Numbered from the stretch's first letter, positions 10,717 through 21,743 are shown. The stretch: 64,000 bases of DNA from Hordeum vulgare subsp. vulgare (GCF_904849725.1 NC_058521.1:337698638-337762637), one strand, 5' to 3'. Notes: a model not told the origin generated them from the letters alone. A program made the numbers and translations.

Positions 10717-11275
10717 GCTTCAAAGAGATAGCAATTTCAGAGAGAGCCTAGGCCGTCGATCCCCGCCGTTCTCCTCGTCCATGGCAGCCTCCCCGCAGTG
10801 TCCGAGGCGTTCGCGAGAATGATGGGTCCTTCCCCAAACCGTTCCCATCGCTAGCGGGGCAGATCCTCTCCTCTTCTTTGCTCCCCGAGTTGGCCTCGTC
10901 GTTGCCGGAGCAGATTGGGCGTATCGATGTCGCCTCGCCCTCTTCTTGCTCGTCGGGGCAACACGCGCGTCACCGAGTCCCTTAAGGAGACCCTCTCGTC
11001 GTCCTCGTCCCTCTCCTTCACCGTTTCACCGCCGAGCCCTCGCCGTAGGCCTCTGCTGTCACCGCCGTTGCCGTAGGTAGTTGCGCCGTCGCGCCGTCGC
11101 AGTGGTCCTCCTCCCAGGGAGCTAGCCCCAGGAATGGAACCCCTAGGGTTCCCTCTTCCCCCGTGTGGTAGCCGCCGTAGGAATTAGTCACCGGAGAGCC
11201 ACCGGAGTGCCTCCCTAGTTTCGGTCGCCGCAGTAGTAGGTAGCAGAGGAGAGGGGCTGCTCAAAAGAGCACCAC

Positions 11276-11533
11276 CCCCCTCTCTGTTAAGATCACTCAC
11301 CTCAGCGCAGTGGCAACCGAGCCTGGCGCGTCGCCAGTGTCGTGGGTTTGAAACCCCTCGGGCGCCTTCCTTTTATTTTGTTTATTTCGCCAGTTGCAGG
11401 GCAGGCACCAGAGAGGGCTAAGCTTGCATAAGGCCCTCTCTATGTTAAGCGCCGATGTCGTAGCCCAGTAGTGTGTTTATGTGGTTGCACCAGAGGGGTT
11501 GTGGGTTCGATCCCCACACCGACCCCTTTTTTT
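11276..11533 (+). repeat. Tandem pair of tRNA-like modules in E3 LTR
   Basis: Two diverged copies of a module of about 160 bp both begin with a ccctctct(a)tgttaag word (11276 and 11434). Each has an A-box-like stretch (ctcagcgcagtgg at 11301-11313; tagcccagtagtg at 11461-11473), a B-box-like T-loop (gggtttgaaaccc at 11344-11356; gggttcgatcccc at 11503-11515) and a T-rich tail (tttt at 11371; seven T at 11527-11533). The second has a good 5-bp T stem (gtggg/cccac) around a 7-base loop. The acceptor stems do not pair well, so these are tRNA-derived or pol III-like rather than functional tRNA genes. Confidence 0.6.
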
Positions 11534-11639
11534 GTTGTTGTTGATTTCATTCTTTTCTTTTGCTGTTATATTTTGTTTGTGCTGTTTCATTTTACATTAG
11601 GTAGTGTGATTGTAGTTTTCTTTTTCTTTCACTCATATA

Positions 11640-11870
11640 GCACTAGGGTGTAGTGTATGTGTGTGCAAAAGGATGTGTTGTGTGTGTATGCATGAGTGTG
11701 CACAAACACTTGTGCAAGAGGTCCTAATCCCTCATTGTTGCAAATAGTCATGTGGTGTTGTGTGAGTAGTTTTTGTGTGTGTGCATGTGTAGGTGTAGAT
11801 GGTGTGGTGTGAGTTCATTTATATACATGTGCATGTGTATGTGTGTGCACATGTGTGTGTCAGTGGATGA
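11640..11870 (+). repeat. GT-rich low-complexity tract
   Basis: Runs of tgtgtg, gtgtgtgc and catgtgtatgtgtg recur in this part of the E3 LTR and in the other LTR at 29560-29770. It is simple-sequence in character with no coding potential. Alternating purine-pyrimidine stretches could adopt non-B structure. Confidence 0.6.
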
Positions 11871-13234
11871 CCACATTTCTCTATGCAAGTGTGACCATGT
11901 TAGTGAGTACATGCTATGCCTAGATAGGTTGTTCTTGTCCTAGTGTATGTGCATGTGTAGGTGATGCAATATGTGCTAGTTTTCACATGTGATGATAGTC
12001 ATTTGTAGCTTACACGATTCCATGTGATATTTTCAAGCTAGCTTTGTGAATTGTTGTTACATGCAAGTACCCTTGTATGATATATGATTTTGGGCTAGAA
12101 TCATCCAAAGAATCGATTGGTGCGATCAGATTTCACTTTAGAGTAACTTAATAAAACTGTTATTTTCTGGTATGATGCCATGTTTAGAGCTTTACATTAG
12201 GTGGTGCTTTGGCCCTTTGTGGACGATTCCATGATAGAATGGTAGTGGGTGAACCCCTCTATAGCATGGGGCCTTTCTTTTGTTCTTAGGGATTTGCATG
12301 CACCTATTGTGCCCTCTCAAAATAGAAACTTGGCTGAAACTGACAGAATTGTGAAAACCTGTGAATTTCACAAAGTCTGGGAATGTGATATTATTTTCTT
12401 CCCTTGTTGTCATGTGTGAATTAGGTACCGTGTTGGGAATTAGCCCATGCAACAAACGAATGTTTGTGAGCTTTTATGTTTGTTTAGCTCCCTGTAAAAT
12501 TTCATGCTTATACGCTTCCTGTAGATATCATTTTGGAGGCTGCCAAAATGCTTCAACGCTTAAGGAGCTGGTGAAAATCTGTGATTTTCACTAAGTCCCA
12601 AAAACTGTGATATTTTGTCCAAGTTAGTGTCTATAGATCTGCTCATGGGTGATTCCTTTGCAGTAGCTTCTTGTACAAGGTTCTAGATCTTTTCGATGGC
12701 TTCAGTTTCATATCTTGTTTGATTCATTTATATGGTTGTAGCTACTTTAAATCTTGTAGACAAACTGCTACTTTGCTGTTGAAAACAGATTGTATGTTTG
12801 TATTGTTTTGAAGCTTGTGTGGGCATTGTTGATGGTCTGGTGTGTTCCCATGCACAACCCCACTTATAATTTTTTGCTTGACCATGTGGCAACCTGGTTA
12901 CACCAGGGAGTGCCCATTAGAGTGTGTCTGTGGCTGTTTTGAACCGTATGTCTTCGAAACTTGTTTTGTAGTTTCCGATTGAACCGTGACTCCGTTCTCT
13001 ACGTTCTTTATATGTTTTTGCATCGTTTTCTCGTGATGCACATGTTCATGCCAAATTCATGCATGTCAAGATAACTTAATATGAGGTTCTATCCAGAATT
13101 CAATTATCTCAACGAATGCATATGAAAGTGACTAGAATAGTCATGCATGCTTCCTTCTTAACACATGCATCATATTGATTGTTCCATTATGTTCTGTCGG
13201 TGTTCATTATTGGTTGTTATCTTATCTTGGGTAG

Positions 13235-13317
13235 CATCAGGAACAGGAACGAGTACGTGGATTCTGGAGAGTACGTGTAGGAAGAACAAGAGCAGTTCCA
13301 AGCTGAAGACATCACAG
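13235..13317 (+). other. Candidate exon A of an LTR-internal small ORF
   Basis: An 83-bp segment is preceded by a pyrimidine-rich acceptor (cttatcttgggtag, AG at 13233-13234) and followed by ACAG|GCAAGG, a GC-type donor. The frame reads an acidic peptide including E-Y-V-D-S-G-E-Y and, later, E-Q-F-Q-A-E-D-I-T. It ends in phase 1. A TAG interrupts it at 13278-13280, where the other LTR has CAG. I know of no assigned function. The start codon of any complete ORF was not found. Confidence 0.4.
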
Positions 13318-14557
13318 GCAAGGACTGTGACCTTGACACCATATGTAGCTTTGTTATGCTTAGAATCACGTTTCCTTCGTTGTATGCTTGCTGCCTACCA
13401 CTTGACATAAATGCCACCTGTCTTTGCCATGAACCTCAAAAACCTCCCTGTCCTAGCAAATGTTGTTTGGCTAAGAAGGCTTGCTCAACCTCTAATGAGT
13501 AGCTTTGCTAGTAGCAGGTGTCACCTGTCTCATGTGTCAACATGGGTATTTTGATATCATTATGTTTAAGCTGCTATTTAATTAATGCAACTATATACTT
13601 GGTAAATAACGGAAGGCCTAGCCTTTTGCCGGGTGATTTGTTCCGTTGTTGGCGCCTTCGTTTCGGTTACCGGTGTTTGATTCCATAACTGATTGCTCCT
13701 AACACGTTCGGGGTTGTTATGGGGAACCCCTTGATAAATCGTGTCGTGTTAAGGCTTGTCCGGCAGGACCGAACACTGGTTTTGATCTGCTAATAACCTA
13801 ATAATAATTTGCATAGGGAATAGCTATCCCAAGGAATTAATCAATAACCCGGGCCAGTGCTCCTCATGAGTGTTGGTCCAAACTGAGCAGACTAGGAGGC
13901 CACCGCAGGGCAACTCGAGGTTTGGTTTAACCCGTAGTATGAGTCATCTGTCGTGTCCTGAGACTGACATACCCGACTCTTATCGGGGTCGTCGACACGA
14001 CGGGAGGTCCTGCTAGATTTGTCTCACCTTAGCGATATATCTTGTGTATAGGGATTCAGGTCAAACTTTGGGTCTCCTCAAACTTTGGGTTTTCCTCTAA
14101 GGAATCCGATGAGATCGCGAGTTTCGTGATAGAGGATTACTTTGCGGCACGTGGCAGTTTTGTGATGGACTAGTTTGAGCACCACTGCAGGGTTTAATCT
14201 TTTGAAAAGCTGTGCCTGCAGTTCTAGACAACTTGAAATAACTCTAGTAAAACATCAAACTGTGTGCGTAACCGTGACCGTCTCCTTCGGAGATCGCTCT
14301 CTGATCGAGAAGATGGTGGGGTTATGTTCGACGTAAGTAGGTGTTCAGGATCACTTAGTGATCAATATAGTCTTTGATCGCTTGCGTAGTCCACCATATG
14401 ATTACTCTGTTCATCGTAAGGTAACCACCATATATGCTTAGGTTGCTGCAAACTCATAAAATTAACCTTCATCACCCAATAACTTGGCTAGATTCGATAC
14501 CAAGGTCATTCGATTGCTGAGTCCCCGTGTCTCAGAGATTACTACAAACCCCAACAG

Positions 14558-14658
14558 GTACAGGTATGCTCGACGCAGGAGATCCTGATCACAACCAGAT
14601 GAAGTGGGAGTTCGATGAAGACTCTAGCCGTCTGTACGTGAACTATCCGGAGGACTGA
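14558..14658 (+). other. Candidate exon B of an LTR-internal small ORF
   Basis: A 101-bp segment is preceded by the acceptor ccccaacag (AG at 14556-14557). Its first two bases GT complete the split codon left by exon A to give Gly, so the phases match. The frame then stays open to TGA at 14656-14658 and includes the motif K-W-E-F-D-E-D-S-S-R-L-Y-V. The homologous segment 32533-32633 in the other LTR has the same length and also stays open. I infer a 1240-bp GC-AG intron (13318-14557). Confidence 0.42.
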
Positions 14659-14930
14659 GGCCGTGGTCGTGATCATGGGCCAGCAAGCGGGATGTCATAG
14701 TTTTACTTGTTTCATATGGTCCGTAGCGGGACTAAACTATGCTCTGAATAATGTGTGCCTGTAAGCTTAATGCTATACTATTATTAGACGGCAAGTGTAC
14801 GCCCTACTTGTCACTCTTGCAGTTATGTAATGTTATGATTATCTCGCTTGCAAAATGTTTAGATGCGCCCCTTTCCCTTTTGAGGCATCACCGCCAAAAT
14901 AGGAAAGGGCCGCATCTTAGTCGTTACAAG

Positions 14931-14945
14931 TTGGTAATCAGAGCC
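14931..14945 (+). other. E3 primer binding site, tRNA-Met type
   Basis: ttggtaatcagagcc follows the LTR end by two bases. It matches the usual initiator-Met primer site (tggtatcagagc) except for one inserted a. This fixes the LTR right border and the plus orientation. Confidence 0.82.
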
Positions 14946-15971
14946 TTACGACCATAGGAGCCTTTGTGTGATCGAACTTGGCTGAGTCGAGTCTAGTAAA
15001 ATCTTTAGAGTCTTAGTTATATCGGAGTGTAGGTTTCTTTTTCTCCTCTTCTATGCTCTGGTGAGGTTCTCGACTTAGGAAATCTTAATTCTATTCCTCT
15101 ACTCGCTCAATTTTTTTTTAGGATCACGCGGATATTTTGAAATCTATATGATATCGATGTGACGGAGTTCTGTCTTGGTGCCTCCTGTCTAACTTGATTT
15201 CTTCCACGGAGTTGAGCTCCAGGGGATTCTTGTGCACATCGCCATCATTCAGATTTCTTGGTATCTCAGGACGGAGGATGTTCGTAATTTCTTCAATACT
15301 AGTAGTGACAAGAGGAGTCCGGCTTCCCCAGTACTAGTGCAGAGAGCGGATGTATCGCCACACTTTGTATGGTTGTGATTACGAGGGTGTTTGTTAGATG
15401 AAGGTCCGAGATTCTGGTTATATGTTGACGGATGTGATACACTGAACGAGTTAGTATAGGAGTTGTGTGACATATTACTCCTTGTATCCGTGTACCAGAT
15501 TGCATGACCAGATATTTCGGGAAATCATAGGTGGGATATCAGGTAGTGACTTATAGGACAATCTTCGTACAGATGCATGATGTGAGGTTGGAATTCGACA
15601 TTCAGTGGGTACGTTTGTTCACGGTCGTCTTACAGCGGTTCTCATTGTGTCTTAAAGAGTCCTTGTAGCTTGCTACGACTCGGGGACAGTTTGCAAGTCG
15701 TGTGCACTGCCTTGCACAGGATGGCTACTGTAAATTCGAGCCCGTGCGATCATATCCACGAAGATATCGGATGGGATTTCTGTCATACGTTTGTTCCGAG
15801 CAGTTCTAGCTCATACTTGGTTTGCAAGTGGTCTTTAATCACTTTGAGGAAGCATTCTTACTATTTTGTTCGAGTGCAATTGCTAAATATTCTTGTTCAG
15901 ATATTTCTGTGTATTGATTCAGCTTTACCTTGAATGTTATTCTCTGGGCTAATGTGTTGTCCGTCTTCAGG
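14946..15971 (+). other. E3 untranslated leader with splice acceptor before gag
   Basis: About 1 kb without a convincing ORF lies between the primer site and the gag ATG. Its last bases, gttgtccgtcttcag, end in AG at 15969-15970, one base before the G of G-ATG. This is a strong plant acceptor. Paired with the donor at 10712 it would remove LTR 3' parts, primer site and leader. I see nothing else that can be supported in this stretch. Confidence 0.55.
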
Positions 15972-16224
15972 ATGGCTCCACCAACTGGCCAGAATCTGGG
16001 TCGCGAGGGTGCTGATGCTCCGCCACCGCCTCCTCCACCTCCTCCTCCGCCGCCTCCTCCTCCTAGAGAGGCTTGGCAAGAGGTGATGGCTGCAAGAAAT
16101 TCTAACACCCAGATGTTAATCCAGCTATTGCAAGAGAGGACCAATCAGCAGCAGGGCAATTTCAACCATGGTGCTCATCAGTCTGCATCTCTGAATCAAT
16201 TCCCGGTGAACCAACTGAGGTCCT
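15972..16224 (+). pseudogene. gag: E3 gag, N-terminal part, split by E4
   Basis: The start codon at 15972 follows a consensus acceptor and begins M-A-P-P-T-G-Q-N. Residues 17-31 are an uninterrupted run of prolines encoded by cc(t/a/g) repeats. A Gln/Asn-rich stretch follows, then the frame reaches the target duplication GTCCT (16220-16224) where E4 entered. The frame resumes at 26344. Opposite-strand Gly-rich frames here are shadows of the proline run. Confidence 0.85.
16220..16224. repeat. E4 target site duplication, left copy
   Basis: gtcct directly precedes the E4 LTR and recurs exactly at 26339-26343 after the second LTR. This is a perfect 5-bp duplication and fixes both borders of E4. 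Confidence 0.95.
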
Positions 16225-17737
16225 TGATGACCCACAAGTATAGGGGATCAATCGTAGTACTTTCGATAAGTAAGAGTATCGAACCCAACGAGGAGCAGTA
16301 GGCTCTGATAAACGGTTTTCAGCAAGGTAATAACTGCAAGCACTCAAAGTAGTGGTAACAAGTGATGGTGTAGTGAGGTGAAATGTTGCAAGAAAAAAGT
16401 AACAAGTAACAAGTAGTACCAATGGTGCAGCAAGTGGCCCAATCCCTTTTGTAGCAAGGGACAAGCCTGAACAATGTCTTATAGGAGGAAAAACGCTCCC
16501 GGGGACACACGGGAATTTCTGTCATGCTAGTTTCATCATGTTCATATGATTCGCGTTCGTTAATTTGATAGTTTGATATGTGGGTGGACCGGCGCTTGGG
16601 TACTGCCCTTACTTGGACAAGCATCCCACTTATGATTAACCCCTCTTGCAAGCATCCGCAACTACGAAAGAAGAATTAAGACAACGTCTAACCATAGCAT
16701 TAAACTAGTGGATCCAAATCAGCCCCTTACGAAGCAACGCATAGACTGGGGTTTAAGCTTCTATCACTCCAGCAACCCATCATCTACTTACTACTCCCCA
16801 ATGCCTTCCTCTAGGCCCAAATATGGTGAAGTGTTATGTAGTCGACGTTCACATAACACCACTAGAGGAAAAGACAACATACAACATATCAAAATACCGA
16901 ATGAATACCAAACTCACACGACTATTATTAACATGACTTATCACATGTCCTCAGGAACAAAATTAGCTACTCACAAAGCATAATCATAATCATGATCAAA
17001 GGTGTAATGAATAGCAGCAAGGATCTGAACATAAACTCTTCCACCAAGTAATCCAACTAGCATCAACTACAAAGAGTAATCAACACTACTAGTAACCTTA
17101 CAAGTACCAATCGGAGTCGTGAGACTGAGATTGTTTACAAGAGATGAACTAGGGATGGGAGAGGAGATGGTGCTGATGAAGATGCCTCCCCTCCGACGAG
17201 AGGAGTGTTGGTGATGACGATGGCGACGATTTCCCCCTCCAGGAGGGAAGTTTCCCCGGCAGGATCGTCCTGCCGGAGCTCTAGATTGTTTCTGCTCAAG
17301 TTCCGCATCGTGGCGGCGGCGAAACCACGAAAAATCTCCCGACTGATTTTTTCTGGAACGAAACCCTTGATATAGCAAAATAGGGGGGCTAGTTGGCCGT
17401 CAGGGAGCCCACAAGCTTGCCAACCGCCACTAGGGGGTGGCGGTGGCAGGGCTTGTGGCGCTGTGGTAGCTCCCCTCTGGTACTTCTTTTGGCCAGTATT
17501 TTTTATGTAATTCGAAAAAATTCCCCGTAAGTTTTCAGGGCATTTGGAGTTGTGTAGAATAGTGTACTAAGATTTGCTCCTTTTCCAGTCCAGAATTCCA
17601 GCTGCCTGAATTCTCCCTCTTCAAATAAACCTTGCAAAATAAGAGAGAAAAGGTATAAATATGGTTTCACAAAGTAATATAACAGCCCATAAAGAAAAAA
17701 TATCAACATGAAATCATGATGCAAAATGGACGTATCA
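16225..17737 (-). repeat. E4 3' LTR
   Basis: The 1513-bp LTR begins on the plus strand with TGATGACCC and ends with GTATCA. It aligns along its whole length with 24827-26338. On the element strand a TATA-like ctatatcaaggg lies near 17365-17376, a candidate core promoter, and tatttatacc lies near 17650. Confidence 0.93.
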
Positions 17738-17750
17738 ACTCCCCAAAGCT
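17738..17750 (-). other. E4 polypurine tract
   Basis: On the element strand agctttggggagt directly precedes the 3' LTR. This is the expected primer for plus-strand DNA synthesis and confirms the orientation of E4. Confidence 0.8.
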
Positions 17751-19243
17751 TCGACCTTGCTTGTCCTCAAGTGAAAACCAAGTTCCATAAACATGTCCAC
17801 ATGTTGAGGGAAGAAGGTGTCGATAAAACATAATACGGACATGAGGGCATCATGATCACACATAGAACAACAATACATCATAAAGATTCTTATGGGAAAG
17901 TAACAATTCCTTCACAAAGCAAAGTATGAAGCAAAAACCTTACCTAGAAGTAACCAACAACAGTCCAAAGTCATTGAGGCAATTGCAATTTATCACAACA
18001 TCAGAAAGAGTCAAAAAGAGCTTGTAAGGCAAACCCACATACTCAATCATCTCTTTTGTTTTGCTCAATTGTTACAACTCTAGACACAGAGGAAGATAGG
18101 GGCTTCTATTTTGCCTCCCAACCATTTACCTCAAGGGCAAAGTCAACAACAATAAAGCATAAGTACTCCACTCCAAGTTGATATATGAATATAGATCTTT
18201 CCCAAGCATGTGACGGTAGCCAAGACAAAGGAAAATATAGGGAATAGGTGAAGATCACCATGACTCTTACAAGGGAAAAAAGTAAAGGTACAAGATAGGC
18301 CCTTCACAGAGGGAAGCTGAGGTTGTCATGCGCTTTTGAGGTTTGAATGTGTGTCCTCTTAGTGTGGAGGAACGTCACTTTATATTGCCTCCTGTGATAA
18401 AGAACTTTATTATGCAGCCTGTCGCTCTTATGTCTTCCTCATCACAGGTTCGTACAAAGCATATTCTCCACACACTAATAGATCATACATATTAGAGAGA
18501 AATTTTTATTTCTTGCAACGATGACAACTTACTTGAAGGATCTTATTCAATCCATAGGTATGTATGGTGGACTCTCATGGCAAAACTAGGTTCAAGGTTT
18601 ATGGATGCACAAGTAGTATCTCTACTTGGTGCGGGAGTTTTGGCTAATATGAGGTGGAAGCAATCGTCACATGCTAAGGGATCTCTAATCATATAACATT
18701 GTTTGGAACCAAGAAAACACAATTCATTATGTTGTGTTCCTTGTCCAACATCTACTCCTAAGCATGTAATAGTTTGGTGAGTGCTTACAATTGTAAAAAG
18801 TGTCTAAGATGATATATCTATATGTGAACCTCTCTTTCCTTATTACTTCTTATTAATTGCAACAATGACTGAGGTCTATGTTCATTTATTCTCAACAAGT
18901 TCCAATCATCATACGTGTAATATGTGAAGCTATCACTTTCCATAAGATCGTCTCATGATTTTTCATGCTATCGTTCTTTTCATACTTTTGATCACGACAT
19001 AAAGAAAAGCCCTTGACTAAGATACTCTTTATTATATAGCTCGTAAGCTCGAATACATCGGGGGAGACACAAGGCAAAAGACTCAAACTAAACACTAAAG
19101 ACTTATTCCTCTAAGAGAAGAAAATAAAAACTGAAAAGGAAAGAACTAAAACAAAGGTAAAAGCAAAAGATATAAAGGTGATACGATACCAGGACAACTC
19201 CCCCAAGCTTGGCAGAAGCCAAGGGGATTTCCCATACCATTGC
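17751..19243 (-). other. E4 non-coding region between accessory ORF and 3' LTR
   Basis: About 1.5 kb of AT-rich sequence has no ORF above about 65 codons. At 19198-19212 the plus strand reads actcccccaagcttg, a second polypurine-like run on the element strand next to the accessory ORF end. I see no tRNA, hairpin or coding signal. Confidence 0.6.
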
Positions 19244-19660
19244 TTAGTTGTCTTCCTTTGGTGGTGATGGTGGTGGTGTTGTTGAAGAAGTCTTGATCTT
19301 GTCTAATTTCCACTTGAGCAAAAAGTTCTGCTCCCTTAGATCGTCATTTTCCTCCTCAAGTTTCAACGCTCTATCGCAAAGTTCCTGCTTACTCTCCTGC
19401 AAGAAACGAGAAGGGATAAACAAGGTATTAGGCTTCTTCCTTTGGTCAGGGAGGCTTGACATCTTGAACTCCACATGAGTGCGTCTAGGTTGAGGTAGAG
19501 GAGCCTCCTCTTCGTCGGAACTCGTTTGTTCCTTCCCCTTGGGCTCATAGTCCTCTTCCTCGTAAGTGGTCCAGCCATATGGTTCTAGGTCCCCATTAAT
19601 CCTAGAGTTAGCACGATCATCGGCCACATAGATCTCTTCTTCAGAATCTTGAGAAGACAT
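19244..19660 (-). CDS. E4 accessory 3' ORF, acidic coiled-coil protein, unknown function
   Basis: An intact 138-codon frame lies downstream of pol and in the same direction, in the position where Athila elements may carry an envelope-like or other extra gene. The first 55 residues are very acidic (S-E-E-E-I-Y, Y-E-E-E-D-Y-E, S-S-D-E-E-E-A). The centre is basic, and residues 90-125 form a heptad-like, Glu/Leu/Lys-rich segment that looks like a coiled coil. The tail is Pro/Ser-rich. No signal peptide or membrane segment is seen, so an envelope role is not supported. It is the only long E4 frame without a stop. Whether it is translated, from a spliced or subgenomic RNA, is unknown. Confidence 0.55.
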   Translation of the reverse strand: MSSQDSEEEIYVADDRANSRINGDLEPYGWTTYEEEDYEPKGKEQTSSDEEEAPLPQPRRTHVEFKMSSLPDQRKKPNTLFIPSRFLQESKQELCDRALKLEEENDDLREQNFLLKWKLDKIKTSSTTPPPSPPKEDN

Positions 19661-19943
19661 CTTGACCTAAATCTGCGGCAAACAACAAGCTTGAAACGAA
19701 AACAGAGGAAAACTGCGCGATACAGAGATCAAAACCTTTGGGCGAATATATATTGATTTTTCTGGACCAAAAGGAATGCCCCGCAAGAAAACAGAGTCCG
19801 GGAGGCACACGAGGTTCCCACAAGCGCTCCATCCGCCACAGGGGGGTAGGTGGTGGTTTCCAAGCTTTTGGCCGCCTCGTGCACTCTCCGGACTGCTTTT
19901 TATTTTTGTAATTTTCCAAAAAATCCAAAACAGAGGAAATTTC

Positions 19944-21704
19944 CTATTGGAAAAGCATCGGAGTCCAATTTCTTACCGAAACAGGTACCTCTTCTTTTTG
20001 AGGGTCTGAAACAGGCTGAGAAACATCCCTTATGTACTCCTGTGGAGTTATGACATTGATGATATTGGTCTCAACATTTATGGGAGTACCGGAGATATAA
20101 TGCTTGATCCTTTGCCCATTTACCACTCTAGGAAAATTTCCTTCCGTGTTATTGATTTTGATGGCACCGGAACGATATACTTCCTAGATAACGTAGGGAC
20201 CTTCCCATTTGGAGAGAAGCTTGCCTGCGAAGAATCTTAAACGATAATTGTATAGCAGGACATAATCACCTACATTGAACTCTCGTTTTTGTATTCGTTT
20301 GTCGTGCCATCTCTTAACATTTTCCTTGAACAACTTGGTATTCTCATATGCCTGGGCCCTCCATTCATCTAATGAGCTGATATCAAACAACCGCTTCTCA
20401 CCGGCAAGTTTGAAATCAAAGTTGAGCTCTTTGATTGCCCAATAAGCTTTGTGTTCCAGCTCAAGAGGTAAATGACAGGCCTTACCGTAAACTATTTTAT
20501 ACGGCGAGATGCCCATGGGATTCTTATAAGCAGTCCTATAAGCCCATAGTGCATCGTCAAGTTTGCTAGACCAATTTTTTCGAGATCTATTGACGGTCTT
20601 CTGTAGGATCAATTTGATCTCCCTATTACTCAATTCCAGTTGACCACTAGACTGAGGATGATAAGGAGATGCAACTCGATGGTTGACATCATACTTAGCG
20701 AGCATCTTGCGGAAAACACCATGAATGAAGTGTGAACCGACATCAGTCATCAAATATCTAGGGACTCCAAATCTTGGGAAAATGACTTCTTTAAGCATCT
20801 TAATAGAGGTGTGGTGATCACCATTTTTAGTGGGGATAGCTTCTACCCACTTAGTGACGTAATCCACAGCAACTAAAATGTGAGTGTACCCATTGGAACT
20901 CGGGAAGGGTCCCATATAATCAAAGCCCCAGACATCGAATGGTTCAATGACAAGTGAATAGTTCATAGGCATTTCCTGGCGCTTACTGATATTCCCTATT
21001 CTTTGGCATTCGTCACAGGACAAGACAAACTTATGAGAATCCTTAAAGAGAGTGGGCCAATAGAAACCTGATTGCAATACCTTATGGGCAGTTCTATCTC
21101 TAGCATGGTGTCGTCCGTAGCCTTCGGAATGACACTTCTGCAAGATCTGTCCCTGTTCATGTTCACGCACACAACGTCTAATAACACCATCTACTCCTTC
21201 CTTATAAAGGTGAGGATCATCCCAAAAGTAGTGTCTCAAATCAAAGAAGAATTTCTTCTTTTGCTGATAGGTGAAACTGGGTGGTATGTATTTGGCTACA
21301 ATATAATTTGCGTAATCAGCATACCACAGTGCACTATGTGAAGTGCAGATGACATTTAATTGCTCATCAGGAAAGCTTTCATCAATAGGTCGTGGGTCAT
21401 CAAGGATATTCTCTAGCCTAGACAAGTTATCTGCTACAGGGTTATCTGCACCCTTTCGGTCAACGACATGCAAAAAAAGTTCCTGTAGCAGGAGAACCCA
21501 TCTGATCAGCCTAGGCTTAGCGTCCTTATTTTCCATAAGGTACTTAATAGCAGCATGATTAGAGTGAATAGTGACTTTGGAGTCAACTATATAAGATCTG
21601 AACTTTTCACATGCAAACACGACTGCTAAAAACTCCTTTTCCGTAGTGGCATAGTTTCTTAGGGCAGTGTCTAGAGTTTTACTAGCGTAGTGAATAACAT
21701 TCAA
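19944..21704 (-). pseudogene. pol: E4 RNase H and integrase
   Basis: This continues the pol frame. The RNase H part has I-H-Y-A-S-K-T-L at the start and I-H-S-N-H-A-A-I-K-Y further on. The integrase follows with its zinc module (H-x-H then C-D-E-C), the first Asp in W-G-F-D-Y-M-G-P-F, the second in T-D-V-G-S-H-F and the Glu in G-Q-L-E-L-S-N-R-E. The C-terminal GPY-like part ends with G-D-Y-V-L-L-Y-N and K-W-E-G-P-Y-V-I. A TAG at 20184-20186 cuts it there; the frame then continues without change to 19944. All three catalytic acids are retained. Confidence 0.9.
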
Positions 21705-21743
21705 CTTCTGGTCAACTCTTTGTCCTAGAACAACACCAACAGC

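Larger units (their letters stand above)
9796..14928 (+). repeat. E3 5' LTR, 5133 bp, complete
   Basis: Starts TGTAACAGCC and ends CGTTACA, next to the primer site. Positions 10301-14928 align with 28200-32903. In order it contains an AT-rich U3, a CT/GA-rich promoter zone (10440-10720), a GC-rich leader-like stretch (10740-11270), the paired tRNA-like modules (11276-11533), a GT-rich tract (11640-11870), a long AT-rich part with no long ORF, and two short exon-like segments (13235-13317, 14558-14658). At over 5 kb it is far longer than the 1-1.6 kb LTRs of its neighbours. Confidence 0.92.

Noticed and set aside
11461..11533. Functional tRNA gene
   Set aside because: T-arm and A/B boxes are recognisable, but the acceptor strands do not pair and no clear anticodon arm forms; kept only as a tRNA-like module.
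13165..13410. 81-codon plus-strand frame overlapping exon A
   Set aside because: It is in a different frame from the acidic peptide, spans the likely acceptor and donor, and differs in the second LTR.
15839..16144. Gly/Arg-rich minus-strand frames opposite E3 gag
   Set aside because: They mirror the cc(t/a/g) repeats that encode the proline run of gag; composition artefact.
19244..19660. Envelope protein of a plant retrovirus-like element
   Set aside because: The position fits, but no signal peptide, transmembrane segment or glycosylation pattern is visible; left as an unknown accessory ORF.
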